Assembly: GCA_007922305.1 (NCBI GenBank)
Contig: ML677343.1
Span: 29,207,915 to 29,271,914 of the forward strand
DNA length: 64,000 nucleotides
Origin: Dermatemys mawii
Taxonomy: Eukaryota > Chordata > Testudines > Dermatemydidae
Reading direction: 5' to 3'
Positions within the stretch are counted from its first letter, which is position 1, and every line of letters starts with the position of its first letter. A program made the position numbers and the translations under genes. Under the pieces are notes generated by a model. That model saw only the letters and a program-made list of their open reading frames with translations, was not told the origin of the DNA and ran no database searches. Shown piece by piece: positions 35,301 through 46,215 of this stretch.

Positions 35301-37190
35301 TGATGAAGATTTGCATGCCCGCACTACAGCTCAGGAGGGATATCACAGCTTCCCTAGCCATGTGCCATTTCTAGATCTAGCATCTGGTCAGAGCAGGCCT
35401 TGGTGCAAAGCCACAATACCCACAACTGGGGAGGATGGTGAGGGATTGTGTTTGCCGTATAGCATAGCCTGGTCCACTGGCTGATACAGAGGAGGGCGTT
35501 GGCTAGTACAGGAAGCATTCTTCCAGACTAGATGAGCCAGTTATCTGATCAAGTGTGGCAAATTCTATATTCATATTAGGGAGCTTTAACTTGTCCTGAG
35601 TCTCTTTGGTCCCTGGGGGTGTTGCTCATACAGCAGTAGAAATTATTCCTCTCCAACAGATAGTCACTGAGTCTCATTTCCAATGTACATAGATCTGACA
35701 TGTCAAAAGACTGAGGATTTTACAGTTTAATCATGTTCCAGATGAATTAGCATGCACTCCCAGGATTGAATGGACTCCTTCTCCTCAACTTTCCAACAGT
35801 GTGTTTCTGGGTTGTGGCATGAAAAGGAGAAAGGGGGAGATCTAAAGATTCCTTCCTTACTTGTAGGAAAGCCTTCATTTTATTATTTACAAGAGACTTC
35901 CCCTGGCACTTTCCAAACTGCCAGCCAGTGAATGCTTAGAAAGGCCAACGTATATCTTAGCAATTTCCAACAGATAATACATATGGTTAAAATTCATCTT
36001 TGGTATTAATCCATTTGTGGTATATTGAAAACCATGTTAAAATTGTGAGCTTTCAGTTTAAATTTTTGGGGGTCTTCATAGTCTTGCTTGCAGGCAGCGG
36101 TCTCTGTAGGGAAGCATGCAACCAGAGACAGTTTTTCACACAGACAGCTTAAAGAGAGGTGGGTGAGTTGTGCTTCTTTGTTTTAGAGAGCAGTCTGCCT
36201 TCTCTCTCTCTCTGTTTTTTATTGTAAGAAATAAAGTAGTGTTACAGTGCAACCTTCCCGCAGGAGTGTTTTTGTCGAATTTCTGTTTGCATGCTGTGAA
36301 ACATAACACCACTGACTTGGATGGCCAATGGGGGATATTTTGGGACTGAATTGCTATGACCCGTCAGACCTTCTATTTGTAACAGCAACTAACCTTATTA
36401 TTATTGTTATTTGTAATACCATAGCACCTACTAATCTAACGGAACTGAGCTGTCTCTTTTCTGACATACATGGCACTTTGTTTTGCATTTCAATACCTCC
36501 TGTTGTAAGCTCATCAGATGTGATATTCAGCAAATATAGTCGGACATGAAGGAAAAACTCAGAACTATTAGGATGGATTTTGTTATTGTTTGCAGCTGAT
36601 GTTTCCATTATCAAAGGAATTACTAGGATAATTAACAGCAGATTTACATACAATTAAATTATCCCACTTGTGAATAATATAAAAAATCACTGTGTGTGTG
36701 TGGAATTTTTGGGGGTGAGGAGTAAGTAACCAAGAAAACGCAAAATTGAAAACTCCACTGTGCCAACATTAGAAGTGGAAATTCTGTGCGAATTTTGCAG
36801 AGCAACATGATGCTGGACCCACGAGAACTTCTCTACCATGCCCTCTGAATGAACTAATGCATCACAGACAATAATTTGGGATGAAGTATATACAAAGGAT
36901 GATTTTCATAAAAATAAAGGTGTGGAAGTTTCACTGCAGGATGGGAAATTTAGACACATCTTCCATTAACTGTAATGGAAAATTTGTGCCCAAGCCCTCT
37001 AGACCTGGTATTCTCATCCTGGGAAGTTTTGTTAAATCCATATTGTTAAATGGGAAGGAGATCCTGACTAGATAGGAGGTGGTTTGAGGATCGTTCCGAT
37101 ATAGAAAAGAGGGATACAATATAGAAAAGATTGAGAACCACTGCTTTGAAAATCTCAACCAAAATCTCTCCATTGTACCATGGTCTACCA
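32382..37190. other. Non-coding, no supported gene
   Basis: Includes an (AAAC)n run at 34455-34478 and a (TC)n run at 36200-36215. A segment near 36090-36310 has an AATAAA signal (about 36229) and may be a further LTR remnant, but I cannot set its ends. The 112-residue frame at 33900-34238 has no recognisable domain. Confidence 0.4.
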
Positions 37191-37400
37191 CAGGGATCGG
37201 CAACCTTTCAGAAGTGGTGTGCCAAGTCTTCATTTATTCTGTGTAATTTAAGGTTTCGCGTGCCAGTAATACATTTTAACATTTTTAGAAGGTCTCGCTC
37301 CAGAAGTCTATATTATATAACTAAACTATTGTTGTATGTAAAATAAATAAGGTTTTCAACGTGTTTAAGAAGCTTCATTTAAAATTAAATTAAAAGGTAG
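37191..37400 (+). mobile_element. hAT-like element, left part
   Basis: It begins CAGGGATCGGCAACCTTTC, then 'agaagtggtgtgccaagtct', 'aggtttcgcgtgccagtaat', 'aaataaggttttcaacgtgt'. This is the left part of an abundant turtle hAT-type repeat as I remember it. The matching right terminus is not found in the following kilobase, so the copy is truncated or interrupted. Confidence 0.65.
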
Positions 37401-37734
37401 ATCTTATCAGTTTAGTGTGCTCCTTGCCCTTGCTTTTCCTTGCTGAGTTTTGTAATGTCCCCAGGCAGGCAGAGGGCTAAGCGGGCCAGCTGCTGACAAG
37501 CAGGCTATAGGGCTGACCACTTCTAGATCAGCGTGTTGTGGCTGGATCCCCACCAACAGACCACTCTGCCACTGTCAGGGCCCTGGGCTGACACATGGTG
37601 GAGTTGGGTGGGTGCACATCCCCCTCACTTCCATCACCCCTGGGGTGGCTGACTCCCACTTTAGGGCAGGAGGCCTGTGTGCCTTGAGCACTCCTGCCAA
37701 TGTAACACTGACAGACCCCAGTTGTCAGCAGGCA

Positions 37735-37802
37735 GAGTTGAACTTAGGACCTCTGAAGCTTAGAGCACAAGCCTCTACCACATGAGCTAAAAGCTCCCTC
37801 AT
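37735..37802 (-). mobile_element. tRNA-like SINE head
   Basis: On the minus strand it reads 'gagcttttagctcatgtggt' 'agaggc' (a box-A match, TAGCTCA..TGGTAGAG) and, 30-odd bases on, 'taagttcaactctgcc' (box-B-like GTTCRANTC). No acceptor-stem pairing is evident, so this is a SINE head or tRNA pseudogene rather than a functional tRNA. Confidence 0.5.
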
Positions 37803-37924
37803 TGTTAGCAAAGGCTGCAGAGCCATTTATTTCTCTGTCTTCCCTCTCCTTTCTGTCCCTCTCCCCACTAGATGGGACAGAACACCACACCCAGGAGGTG
37901 TGTGGGTTACACAGCACCCAGATT

Positions 37925-38350
37925 GCCCATTGGGTGCTCTGGAGCCCCTAGACTGTGTGTGATTTGCTCGGCCTCACACCAAGGCCTAGAGCTACTGACT
38001 GCATCTGAATGCTGGTTGCCTAAGCCTGTAAGCTCAGGCTAAACCTTGCTCCCTGCTCTGCCGTGCCCAAAGGGCTGGAATTTATTGACTCTGTGTGTTT
38101 GCTGACTGCCTGGGCCTTGAGGCTTAGACTACAGCCTGCTACCAGCCAGGCCCCACCCCAAGGGTTGGGGCCCCAGATGCTTAACTAGTGTCAGCTCCTG
38201 CTGAGAGGCTGCAGGCTAAAGACTACTTCAGGCCCTGTCCCACCCAAGGGTGAGGACAGGAGCCCCAGACTATTGTATGTTTGCCTCTGTTAGGCAGGCT
38301 GCAAACCATAAACTGCATATGGCTCTGCCCTGCCAGCGTAGCCCAAACCC
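37925..38350. repeat. Degenerate tandem array, about 90-140 bp units
   Basis: About four diverged units follow one another, starting near 37930, 38068, 38160 and 38247. Each begins close to '(aa)ggg..ctgg(ag)cccc', passes through 'actgtgtgt.tttgc' or an equivalent, and has 'gcct(g)caggct..a.act'. The segment is more C/G-rich than its surroundings. Alignment was by eye; the unit count could be off by one. Confidence 0.45.
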
Positions 38351-39965
38351 GAAGACTCCTGCTTCCCTACGAGGCAGAGTGGTCTCCCTCCAGACAGGAG
38401 GGCGGGGGCCACTACAGTCAACAAAATGGGATTAGAGTTTCACCGGAGTAGCCTTCATTTCCTGCAAGAAACCCAGAGAGTAAATGAGAAATAAACTGAG
38501 AAATTATGGAAGAAAAAACCCCTGGATTTTAAGAAGCAAAATAAAAGATTAATTTTAGGCTTGGTGTGAGTTTTTGGTGAACGTTCCTGGATATTAAACT
38601 ATTTCACTCATCCCTATTAAAACAGGTTACATCTGTTAAGTCAGTAAACATGGGGCTGCTGTAAATGTAAAAAACAGAAAGAAACATTTCGCAGAAGGTT
38701 TGAAAAGATTTCTCATTATTTATCATTGACTTGAAATTGAAAGCTTGTTTTCATTCCATCTGGCAACACAATACAAAAGAGCCCCTAAATCCTTGCCACT
38801 TCGCACCTAAGTTTCCATTATATTTTAAATTTTTTCTTGAAACCAAGCAGGAGATGGTGGCCATTTTGAAACACTGGCCAAACAGCCTAATTTCCTTGAC
38901 TGGCAGCCCACCTGGAGTGGAAAAATTTCAGCCTTGAATAAAGAAAGTGAGAAGTATGGTGGAGGTGGAGTGAAATACCTTCCCTGTCATGTTTTGTCAC
39001 CCAGAGCCATTAGAGTTCCAAGCAGTTGAATTTGTTTGGACCTGCAGTTGAGTGATTTGCCCTTTTCTCTGAGGTAAAGAGATATTTGTAGTGGCATGAA
39101 GTGAGCTGGGAACATTTTTTGTAAGATTGCCCAGAGGAAACAGCAGCACGCACAAGTGGCTTTTTGTGTAGAAGATTATATTAAAAGAAAAAATGAGTCC
39201 GCATAGTCTAAAAGAACTTTAAAAAAAACATATATTTCAATCCTTGTTTAAGCTGCTGAAAAGTTTCTCTATGGTGCTAACTGATCTAAGTTATGTTTCC
39301 AAAGAGCATCCCGCCATTTCTCAGACAACAGAAGGAATTTGTGGCTGACCTCATGAGGAGAATGGTCAGCTTTCTCCATCTTTCCACTGTATGCCAATGC
39401 AGGGCTTAATTTATGCTGGTCAGTTGAAAACAGAAAGCTCAGTACCAAAGTTAGTCTGGGGAAAATACTACACCATGGGAAAAGGACTCACTCATGGAAT
39501 CTTTTTTTAGATGCACTAAATTTTTACATAGACTGAGTCTCCATATTTGTTCCTGCCTGTTTATCACCTCATTGTGAAATAATTTTGAGTGCATTCCCCA
39601 CACAGAAAAATGAAAGCCTTCAGTTGTTATTACCATTAACTGTTTGCAAAGAGGGGTTTTCACCTAAATCAGGTCAGAAGTTCCTCCTCTATTTGAACCA
39701 CTGTGGTGTGTTTGCTTTCAAAATATCATAGGGGATTCATAATTTCATGAGGAAAAAAATCATACGTGCCTTTAAGTCAAATTTGGGTGCCTAATTCCAA
39801 AAGACATTTAAGCCATGTCAGCCACTACTCAGTAATATATTTATTCACAGAACTGTTTAAAAAAAGAGAAAGAGAAACTCACATATTTGTAAATAAATGA
39901 TTCCTTATATGTATATTTTTGTTTACTTTAGCTCACCAAAGAAAAATACCAAAAGGAACCATTTC
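38351..39965. other. Non-coding, no recognised element
   Basis: No supported gene or named repeat. Confidence 0.42.
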
Positions 39966-40449
39966 ATATGTATCACGGGGCAGCACAGGTTTCCTTCCCC
40001 TCATCCCTGCACCCCATGCTTAGGCTGGCAAAAGAAAGGGTCTCAGATGCCTCTTGCAGGTGCTTTACCTGTGCTCTTTTATTTACAGTGGCTGTACAGT
40101 CCCAATTTCCCCCCAAACCAGTCCCCACCCTGATCCCACACTGGGTCCTTGGCCTATGAGGCTTGTGTCAGACAGCAGAGACAGAGCTATATCTCTCCTA
40201 TTCTCCTGCCTGGCTAAAAAACCCAGCCCTGAGCTCTTTCCTGGATTTATATTCCTTCCCAATCCTCCCTCCAGCTGGTCCCACTTGACTCAGTAGATTA
40301 CACTGAGCTTGCCCTCTTTAGGGCCTTCAGCTGGGCTTCCTGCTGATGGTCCTGGCCCATTCACCCAGTCACACGGCAGGGAAACAGAGGGAAGAAGGGT
40401 CTTTAGCTGGGCATCAGAGGGTTTGACACCTCTGCCCTGCGACAGTATG
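39966..40449 (-). mobile_element. Solo LTR of an endogenous retrovirus, antisense
   Basis: Read on the minus strand, the LTR starts at 40444 (TGTCGCAGGGCAG) and ends at 39971 (...CCCCGTGATA; the terminal CA seems mutated). TATAAAT lies at 40251-40245 and AATAAA at 40083-40078, giving U3-R-U5 in the right order. The flanks ATATG (39966-39970) and GTATG (40445-40449) agree at 4 of 5, a plausible 5-bp target duplication. No internal retroviral sequence is adjacent, so it is a solo LTR. Confidence 0.58.
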
Positions 40450-40542
40450 CATATGGCCTAGTGAATATCAAACCAGCAAAGATGCCCAAATATCACCTTG
40501 TTCAGGAGACAAAGGATACTGCTGCGTCAATTATATATAGAG

Positions 40543-40610
40543 GACTTGATTGCTCAGGAGGTTGGTAATGGAGTATGGGCTGCAAGTTCAAATCCTGCTC
40601 AGGTCTGTAG
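40543..40610 (+). mobile_element. tRNA-like SINE head
   Basis: 'tgattgctcaggaggttggt' resembles box A and 'caagttcaaatcctgctcag' box B of a tRNA-type Pol III promoter, at normal spacing. The cloverleaf is not intact. It is probably the head of a tRNA-derived SINE whose body continues toward 40690. Confidence 0.45.
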
Positions 40611-40754
40611 CAGATAAAACTTGTTACAATCAGAAAATGCTTAATTCCCCGGGGAAGTGAGTTGTTGGGTCTTCTTAGGCCATTTTCCATGGGTCTGGGC
40701 CCTCATCATGGAACAGGTGAATCTGATTCATCTCATTCTGGGCCCAGTTTGTAG

Positions 40755-40945
40755 GAGGGAAGGATGGTCCTGTTATTAAGTCACTAGCCTAGGATGGCTG
40801 GAGATCCATGTTTAAGTCCTTGCTCTACCTCATGTGTGACTGGACAAGCAACTTAGCCTGACTTCCCTACCTGTAAAACGGGAATAATAGTATTTCTCTA
40901 TCTCACAGACCACGAGGCACTTAGATACTACAGAGATAGGGCCAT
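40755..40945 (+). mobile_element. MIR-type SINE
   Basis: It runs head to core: 'tcctgttattaagtcactag', 'catgtttaagtccttgctct', 'tgtgactggacaagcaactt', 'acttccctacctgtaaaacg', 'gggaataatagtatttctct', 'atctcacagaccacgaggca'. Nearly full length in sense orientation. Confidence 0.85.
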
Positions 40946-42059
40946 ATAAATACATAGAATACTAGGCAGAGAACTCTTGAAGTCAGTTTGACACCTTGCA
41001 ACAGTATCAAGTGTCCTCTCCCCTAGATTAGGGGGAAAAAGCCAGTATAGCTTACTGCTCTAGTGAGCTGAACAAAACTTGAGAGCCCCTCTTACATGTT
41101 GCAGATTTATAAGAAAAAAATGTTTATAGATGCATACTGAATATCAGGTGGCTACACAGATTTTAATATCCATCTGGAAAAGGTATGATGAGATTCCAAG
41201 AAGTGCTGGAATACTTAACTTCTTGGATAATATTTAAATAATATATCCTGTCTCTAGAGGCTGCCATCTAGAGGTTGATGACCTGCATTTCAGAAGTGCT
41301 GAGCACCCTGGACTTCAAGCATGTCTGAAATCAAGCCCTAAACTTTGATATCTTAAGAATTAGCCTCACAAATACCCCAGTCAGTCAGTGAATTTTCAAA
41401 TGCAAACACATTGAGCATGCAGCTAATACCCAGGAACAAAGGCTAAGGTTTCTGTGTCAGTGGATTGTATATTTCTCTGATGCTAATGTTACTCATTTCA
41501 TTAATGGTTGCAAGGATTCTGAGGTGGGTGGTTGTTTTAAAAAAAGAAAGTTTAGCAGACTGTGGTTGTGCCTGGGCTCTTGCAAAGTTTCTGACAAATC
41601 TCCGTCTCATGCTTATTATTCACCTTTGCAGTACAGATTTTAATTCTTGTAATCAGGCATAAATGAGGACCTATGAGAGGTGTATTTTCTGAGAAAAGCA
41701 GTGGCTTGCAAACTGGGAGAGAAGAACATGCACACCCACTTTGCTTCCTGCAAAAAATAAATCTTAGGCAGCCACGGCACATGTAAAGTCAATTTAAATT
41801 AAATTTAAAATGGTAACTATCCCTATAAACTCCCCTGGCGTCATATTACTTTCTCCACGCAATGTCATACACACAATGACACACAATGACACAATGCTGG
41901 AATGCTTGATTTCAGCAAACCACACCTCTCCCCATCTTTGAATCCTAGCAAACAATTATAAGTTGCCTAACTTTGAATAGCTTTCTTTAGAGCCAGTGGG
42001 TCCAGACTGTTCCACAATTTTGTACAACCAGGACATTTCAATGAGGTTAGTGAATACTT
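40946..42059. other. Non-coding; fold-back remnant and short tandem repeat
   Basis: A 'cagaagtgctgagcaccctg' remnant of a turtle fold-back MITE lies near 41290. A small tandem 'cacacaatga' repeat lies at 41867-41897. No gene. Confidence 0.45.
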
Positions 42060-42500
42060 CTCTGTTATCTACCAGCAGCTTTTGACAGTGTGGATCATGA
42101 ACTGCTGCTGACGCAGATGAGAGACCTGGCAGGCTTTGGCAGCCTGCCTTTGCTCCCACCCTCTTGGACAGATCTGAGAACACTGTGATCTAATGACAGC
42201 TGCTCTTTATGCCTGAGAGCCCCCCCAGGGTTCCCACAAAGATCAAGCCTTTGGTCAGCCTGAAGAAGAGAGTGTGAGGCATGGCGTGGACTTCATTGCC
42301 ACCAATACGACACCTGGCTCTACCTCTCCTTCTCTCTGAATGCAGACTAAGTCATCACCGAACTATTCCAGTCTCAGACGTATCACTGCATGTAAAGCAG
42401 CCGGATGAAGTTCAGTGTAGGCAAAAGAGACTTGGTGCCCGTGGAAAGAGAATGACATTTCAAAGCACTGGTCAAAAACATCACCTAACCCTGCCTTGAA
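42060..42500 (+). mobile_element. L2-like LINE fragment, decayed
   Basis: Decayed translation gives AFDSVDHELLLTQMRDLAGF (motif A region of an L2-group reverse transcriptase) near 42074-42135. Further on, near 42293-42340, comes H-HQYDTWLYLSF, the degraded Y-A-D-D segment. Multiple stops and a lost catalytic Asp pair make it inert. Same group as 5055-6190. Confidence 0.75.
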
Positions 42501-42989
42501 TGTGCTGTCCTACCAGTTGTCAAGACAGAATGCTATAGGATTCATCACTGCTCCTGGGCACTCAACTAACAGCAGTAGTTCCACTCAGTGACTGCATGCC
42601 TTTCTTTTGCATCTTCCTAAGAGCCTAATGTTTCTTACCTTCAGTCTTCCTTACTGCTGTGAGCCCTGTCTGGACATGGGGGCCAAGTCCATGAGGGAAA
42701 CTCTAGATAAACACAAGGCAACTCTAGGAGGCCCATCTTCTACGCAAGACAGACCAACAAGAGTACATCCCTTCACTGATCTGTACCCAGCACTGACTCT
42801 TTGTCCAACATTAGATCTGTTTCAAAATCCTGATCCTAATTCTCAGAAATCTGGGTCAGGCCTTGGTTATCCCAGGACGAAGCTCTGTGATTCACCAGGG
42901 CACTTGCAATCTACAAGAGCTTGCAGTTGATGGAAGCTGAATCAATCATATGCCTTTCACTATGGAATAGGGTGTCAGGAGCATAAACC

Positions 42990-43080
42990 CAACAATTGGG
43001 ACTGTCCCTATAAAATCGGGAGATCCGATTACCCCCTAGCCCCGTCCCGATTTTTCACATTTGCTTTCTGGTCACCCTAC
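42990..43080. mobile_element. Rearranged hAT-like MITE fragment
   Basis: 'gggactgtccctataaaatc' 'ggga' and 'cccgtcccgatttttcacat' ending 'ctggtcaccctac' are the two ends of a common turtle MITE whose termini read approximately AGGGTGACCAGA. Here the first end lacks its terminal AGGGTGACC and the central part is missing, so the copy is internally deleted or fold-back rearranged. Confidence 0.6.
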
Positions 43081-44329
43081 TATGGAATTACATCTGTATG
43101 CAGAGTTTATGTATGTTATATACACAACCTGTTGAGAAAGGGAAAGTTGGGGACCAGGACCTTCAGGGAGAATTTTGTCCATGTAATTTTCCTGGAAGTT
43201 CAGTTAGAGCTGCACTAAGAATGCATAGTGGTTGCACATGAGATACTGTGCCTATGTGCATTGTTTAACAAATACTACTAACAGCAGGTTGGCATCTGTA
43301 TCTTAAATATATACTATTTTCACACATCTAGTGTATGTAACAATAAAAAAGAACTGGTGCCGTTTATGACTGGGCCTCACGCTGAGTCCAATTAAACCTA
43401 CTGTTTCCAATCAGGTTTAATGTGAGGATAAAGTGAATGCTCCCTGAGATTTGAGAGGAGGATAATTTGTCAGTAATAATAAGTGTAGACAAACAGGATG
43501 TTCTACAGTGCAGGGGCCTGATTAGAACCAAATGTGCTTTAAGGGATCGTCTCTAAACTCTCGAATGCAAATGGATTTATCATGATGTGCAATTTGCAGA
43601 ATTTCTTTTGCAGTCATTTGCAGCCTTTGCAATTATTCCCAGCTTATGTGGAAAAATAGTAGCCAGGCCCCTGGGTCACCCTGAGCCATCTCTGTGCTTT
43701 TTTTCCAGCATGATTCAGCTTTATAACTGGTCAATGCAAGGACATCCTAACAGGAAAGGGAAAATGTCTTGGATTTTCAGTCTGGCCCTATCCCACTTCC
43801 TGACAAGAGCCCATCTAGCTGCACTTAACGTTGGCATAAAGTACATTTCCTAATCAAAATGGAGTTTCCTCCAAAAGGTGAATTCTTTCTTGATGAACTT
43901 TACCATGGAAACAAAATTGTCAGTCATCGTACCATGATCCAAAAAGTCCCTTCAGGTTTGAGAGAGCTGATCAAGAAGAAATGAGGAAGGTTTCAGACAA
44001 TCCCAGCTGTCAGCCTTTAAATTAGATCAAAGATCAGCCTAATAACCTGCCTTTCCTTTGGGGATGGAAAGGGCGACTTTCTTGCTTCTTGGCCAGACTG
44101 GAAATTCAGTAACTCAGTGCTTGTTACTTAAGTTATAGTCCCTGAGAAATCAGTGGTTACCTGTTGCTAACGGACTGCTTTCATTCATTAGAAAAAAACC
44201 AGCCTGAGGTCTATGTGCAGAACAGTTAACATACTAGCAAACCACTAATTAACACAGAAGAAAAAGCTCGATTCAAGGCAAAATGTGTCTCTAATTCACC
44301 ATCATTCAGCGTTCACACCAGTACAATGG
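43081..44329. other. Non-coding, no recognised element
   Basis: No supported gene or named repeat. Confidence 0.42.
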
Positions 44330-44733
44330 ATTGTGTGTAGGCTTGGAAGAATTTGATTTTTTAAAAATATTTTTGGACAGATATGAGTGATGTTTACTTT
44401 TAAGCTTTTTTCAAATTTTCTCACTTTAAGTTTTCACAGCTGTGGGAAATTATTGGGGGGGTCAACAATAAGTATTTAATATCTGTAAGACTGAAAAAGT
44501 TAAAGCTTTTATAACTATTAAACACCATCACATGTCAAAATATATAAGGTAAATATCCTTAAGTCAAAGTCTAATAAGTTCTCAAGCAGCATTTTTGCTC
44601 ACTTTGCCTATCTATACATTTAGAAGATTATCAGTGGAAATATTTTGTTGTCTGTTTGTGTGTGTGTACAACGAAATCAACATTTACCGACATTTACTGA
44701 TAAAAATCTAATCCTTTCAAACCTAATCATGTG
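44330..44733. mobile_element. Non-autonomous DNA transposon, 24-bp inverted termini
   Basis: The left end (from 44338) TAGGCTTGGAAGAATTTGAT and the complement of the right end (to 44725) TAGGTTTGAAAGGATTAGAT agree at about 20 of 24 positions, counting the TTTT that follows. Flanking octamers attgtgtg (44330-44337) and atcatgtg (44726-44733) share 6 of 8 bases, a weak 8-bp duplication. AT-rich and non-coding. Probably hAT-like. Confidence 0.55.
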
Positions 44734-46029
44734 TAATGCATTAGCTGAGGTAAGAGTAGCTGAATGGGGCTCTTAGCTTTGGGGACCATTTCCGTAAATC
44801 TACATGAAACTTGGAATAAGCATAATGCAGTTCACTAGCCCAAGTGCAAATTTGTATTTGTACTGTCAACATCTCCCTGTAGTTCTGGGATTACGCCGCC
44901 TCAGGTGGTGTGCCTTCTGTCTCCTGCCTTTGAAGTTCTGTGACCTCACAGCAGAGCAGAAAGGATGCTGGGACATCTCTTTCAAACATGTGTTCCCAAT
45001 CTCATTCCATTTTTTTCCCAAAGATGGCCTTGACCTAATGGGAATCTTGTAACCTTTTGGATAAGAACCTGAACCAGCTCCGCAAATAATCCAAGGAGTT
45101 TTCTTTCTTCCACACGTCCCGGTGTTAATAGGCACGACCTAAATTAACTGGAGTGGAAGTCACAAAGGAGGCCACAACCTTCCTTGGAAGGTCCCCATAA
45201 AAGTATGCTGATCTTAGGTACCTTGAGCAATAATAATACCCATTTCCAAAGCATGTTTTACATACTCGCATACTATTCTTAAGTCACTATTTATATATCA
45301 TCTTTTGTTCATTTTAAAGGGCTCAGGCCTGGTTCTCAGCTCCTCTATTCCTAACCTAAATGTAGGTTAAAAGTATGTATGTTTTGGCTGCCATGGCCCC
45401 TAAAGGGCTGTCTGCCAGCACAAAATAGGTTCTTCCCATCTCTCCAGCCTGGAGGCTGCTTTGGGCCATTTACAACAGCCAATTGTGCTAGAACACTTCA
45501 AATAGTGGGGTTGCTGAAAGCAGTCCCCTTACCCCTGTTGCCTGCCCCTCCCCACAGCTAGGTCTGGGAGCAGGACCATGTCTCCTGGGCTGGGGGTTGG
45601 ACCTGGACAGGCGTAAGTGGGCCGAAGCTGCAGACACAGCTGGGGGCAGGCGTGGGGCCAACAGCAGAGCCCCAGGTGTGAGGCCAGCAGCCAGGACCCT
45701 CATGTAAAACCTCGGGGTGCTGCAGCATCTCCCGCACTCCAAGTTCCCATGCCTATGACAACAGCTCTGTGCTGCCAAGAAACCAGCCTCAACAATGGGC
45801 TCTGCATTTACATTGAAAAATGTGCATGCAAGACTCAAAATAGAAGATGAACCTGGCCAGTCTGGTCTCAGTGTCCATGCTAAGCTCCCATTAGACAAAC
45901 AGCAGAAATGGAAAGTAGAAAAATGCCCAAGCATAGCCAGTCAAAGATGTTCAAGAACCTGCTTCAGACCCTGCAGAAGATGCTTTGTAGCTGTGAGTTG
46001 CATGCGGCAGGAGGAGAACAGATTGGCCA
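44734..46029. other. Non-coding; CpG-containing C-rich stretch
   Basis: The minus-strand 148-residue frame at 45488-45934 and the plus-strand frames overlapping it are Pro/Arg/Cys-rich and lack splice or domain support. The stretch 45530-45770 is GC-richer than its neighbours and may be repeat-derived. Confidence 0.38.
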
Positions 46030-46215
46030 GACTGGGAGCAGAATGTCAGGGCTGGGACACAGGTGATCGGGTCTATGGTTGGAGCAGAGTCAGAGCCAAG
46101 AGTCAAGCGAAGGGTTGGAGCCAGAACCAGAAGCCAGGCCAAAGGTGAGAGATGGAGTCAGAGAGTCAAGCCAAGGGAGCAGAAGACATAGGGCAAGGAT
46201 CAGGAGCAAGGCAGG
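46030..46215. repeat. Degenerate purine-rich tandem repeat
   Basis: Variants of 'gagtcagag.caag' recur ('gagcagagtcagagccaaga', 'gatggagtcagagagtcaag', 'gggcaaggatcaggagcaag'). They explain the Glu/Ser/Gln-rich frames here. Unit boundaries are blurred. Confidence 0.55.

Noticed and set aside
37183..37790. Octamers gtctacca (left of the hAT end at 37191) and ctctacca near 37783 as a target duplication
   Set aside because: The second octamer is part of the tRNA-like box A region and no hAT right terminus precedes it.
37735..37802. Functional tRNA gene
   Set aside because: Box A and box B are recognisable, but acceptor and anticodon stems do not pair convincingly.
45488..45934. 148-residue open frame on the minus strand
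   Set aside because: Lies in a C/G-rich stretch where stop codons are rare; composition is Pro/Arg/Cys-rich and overlapping frames exist on the other strand.
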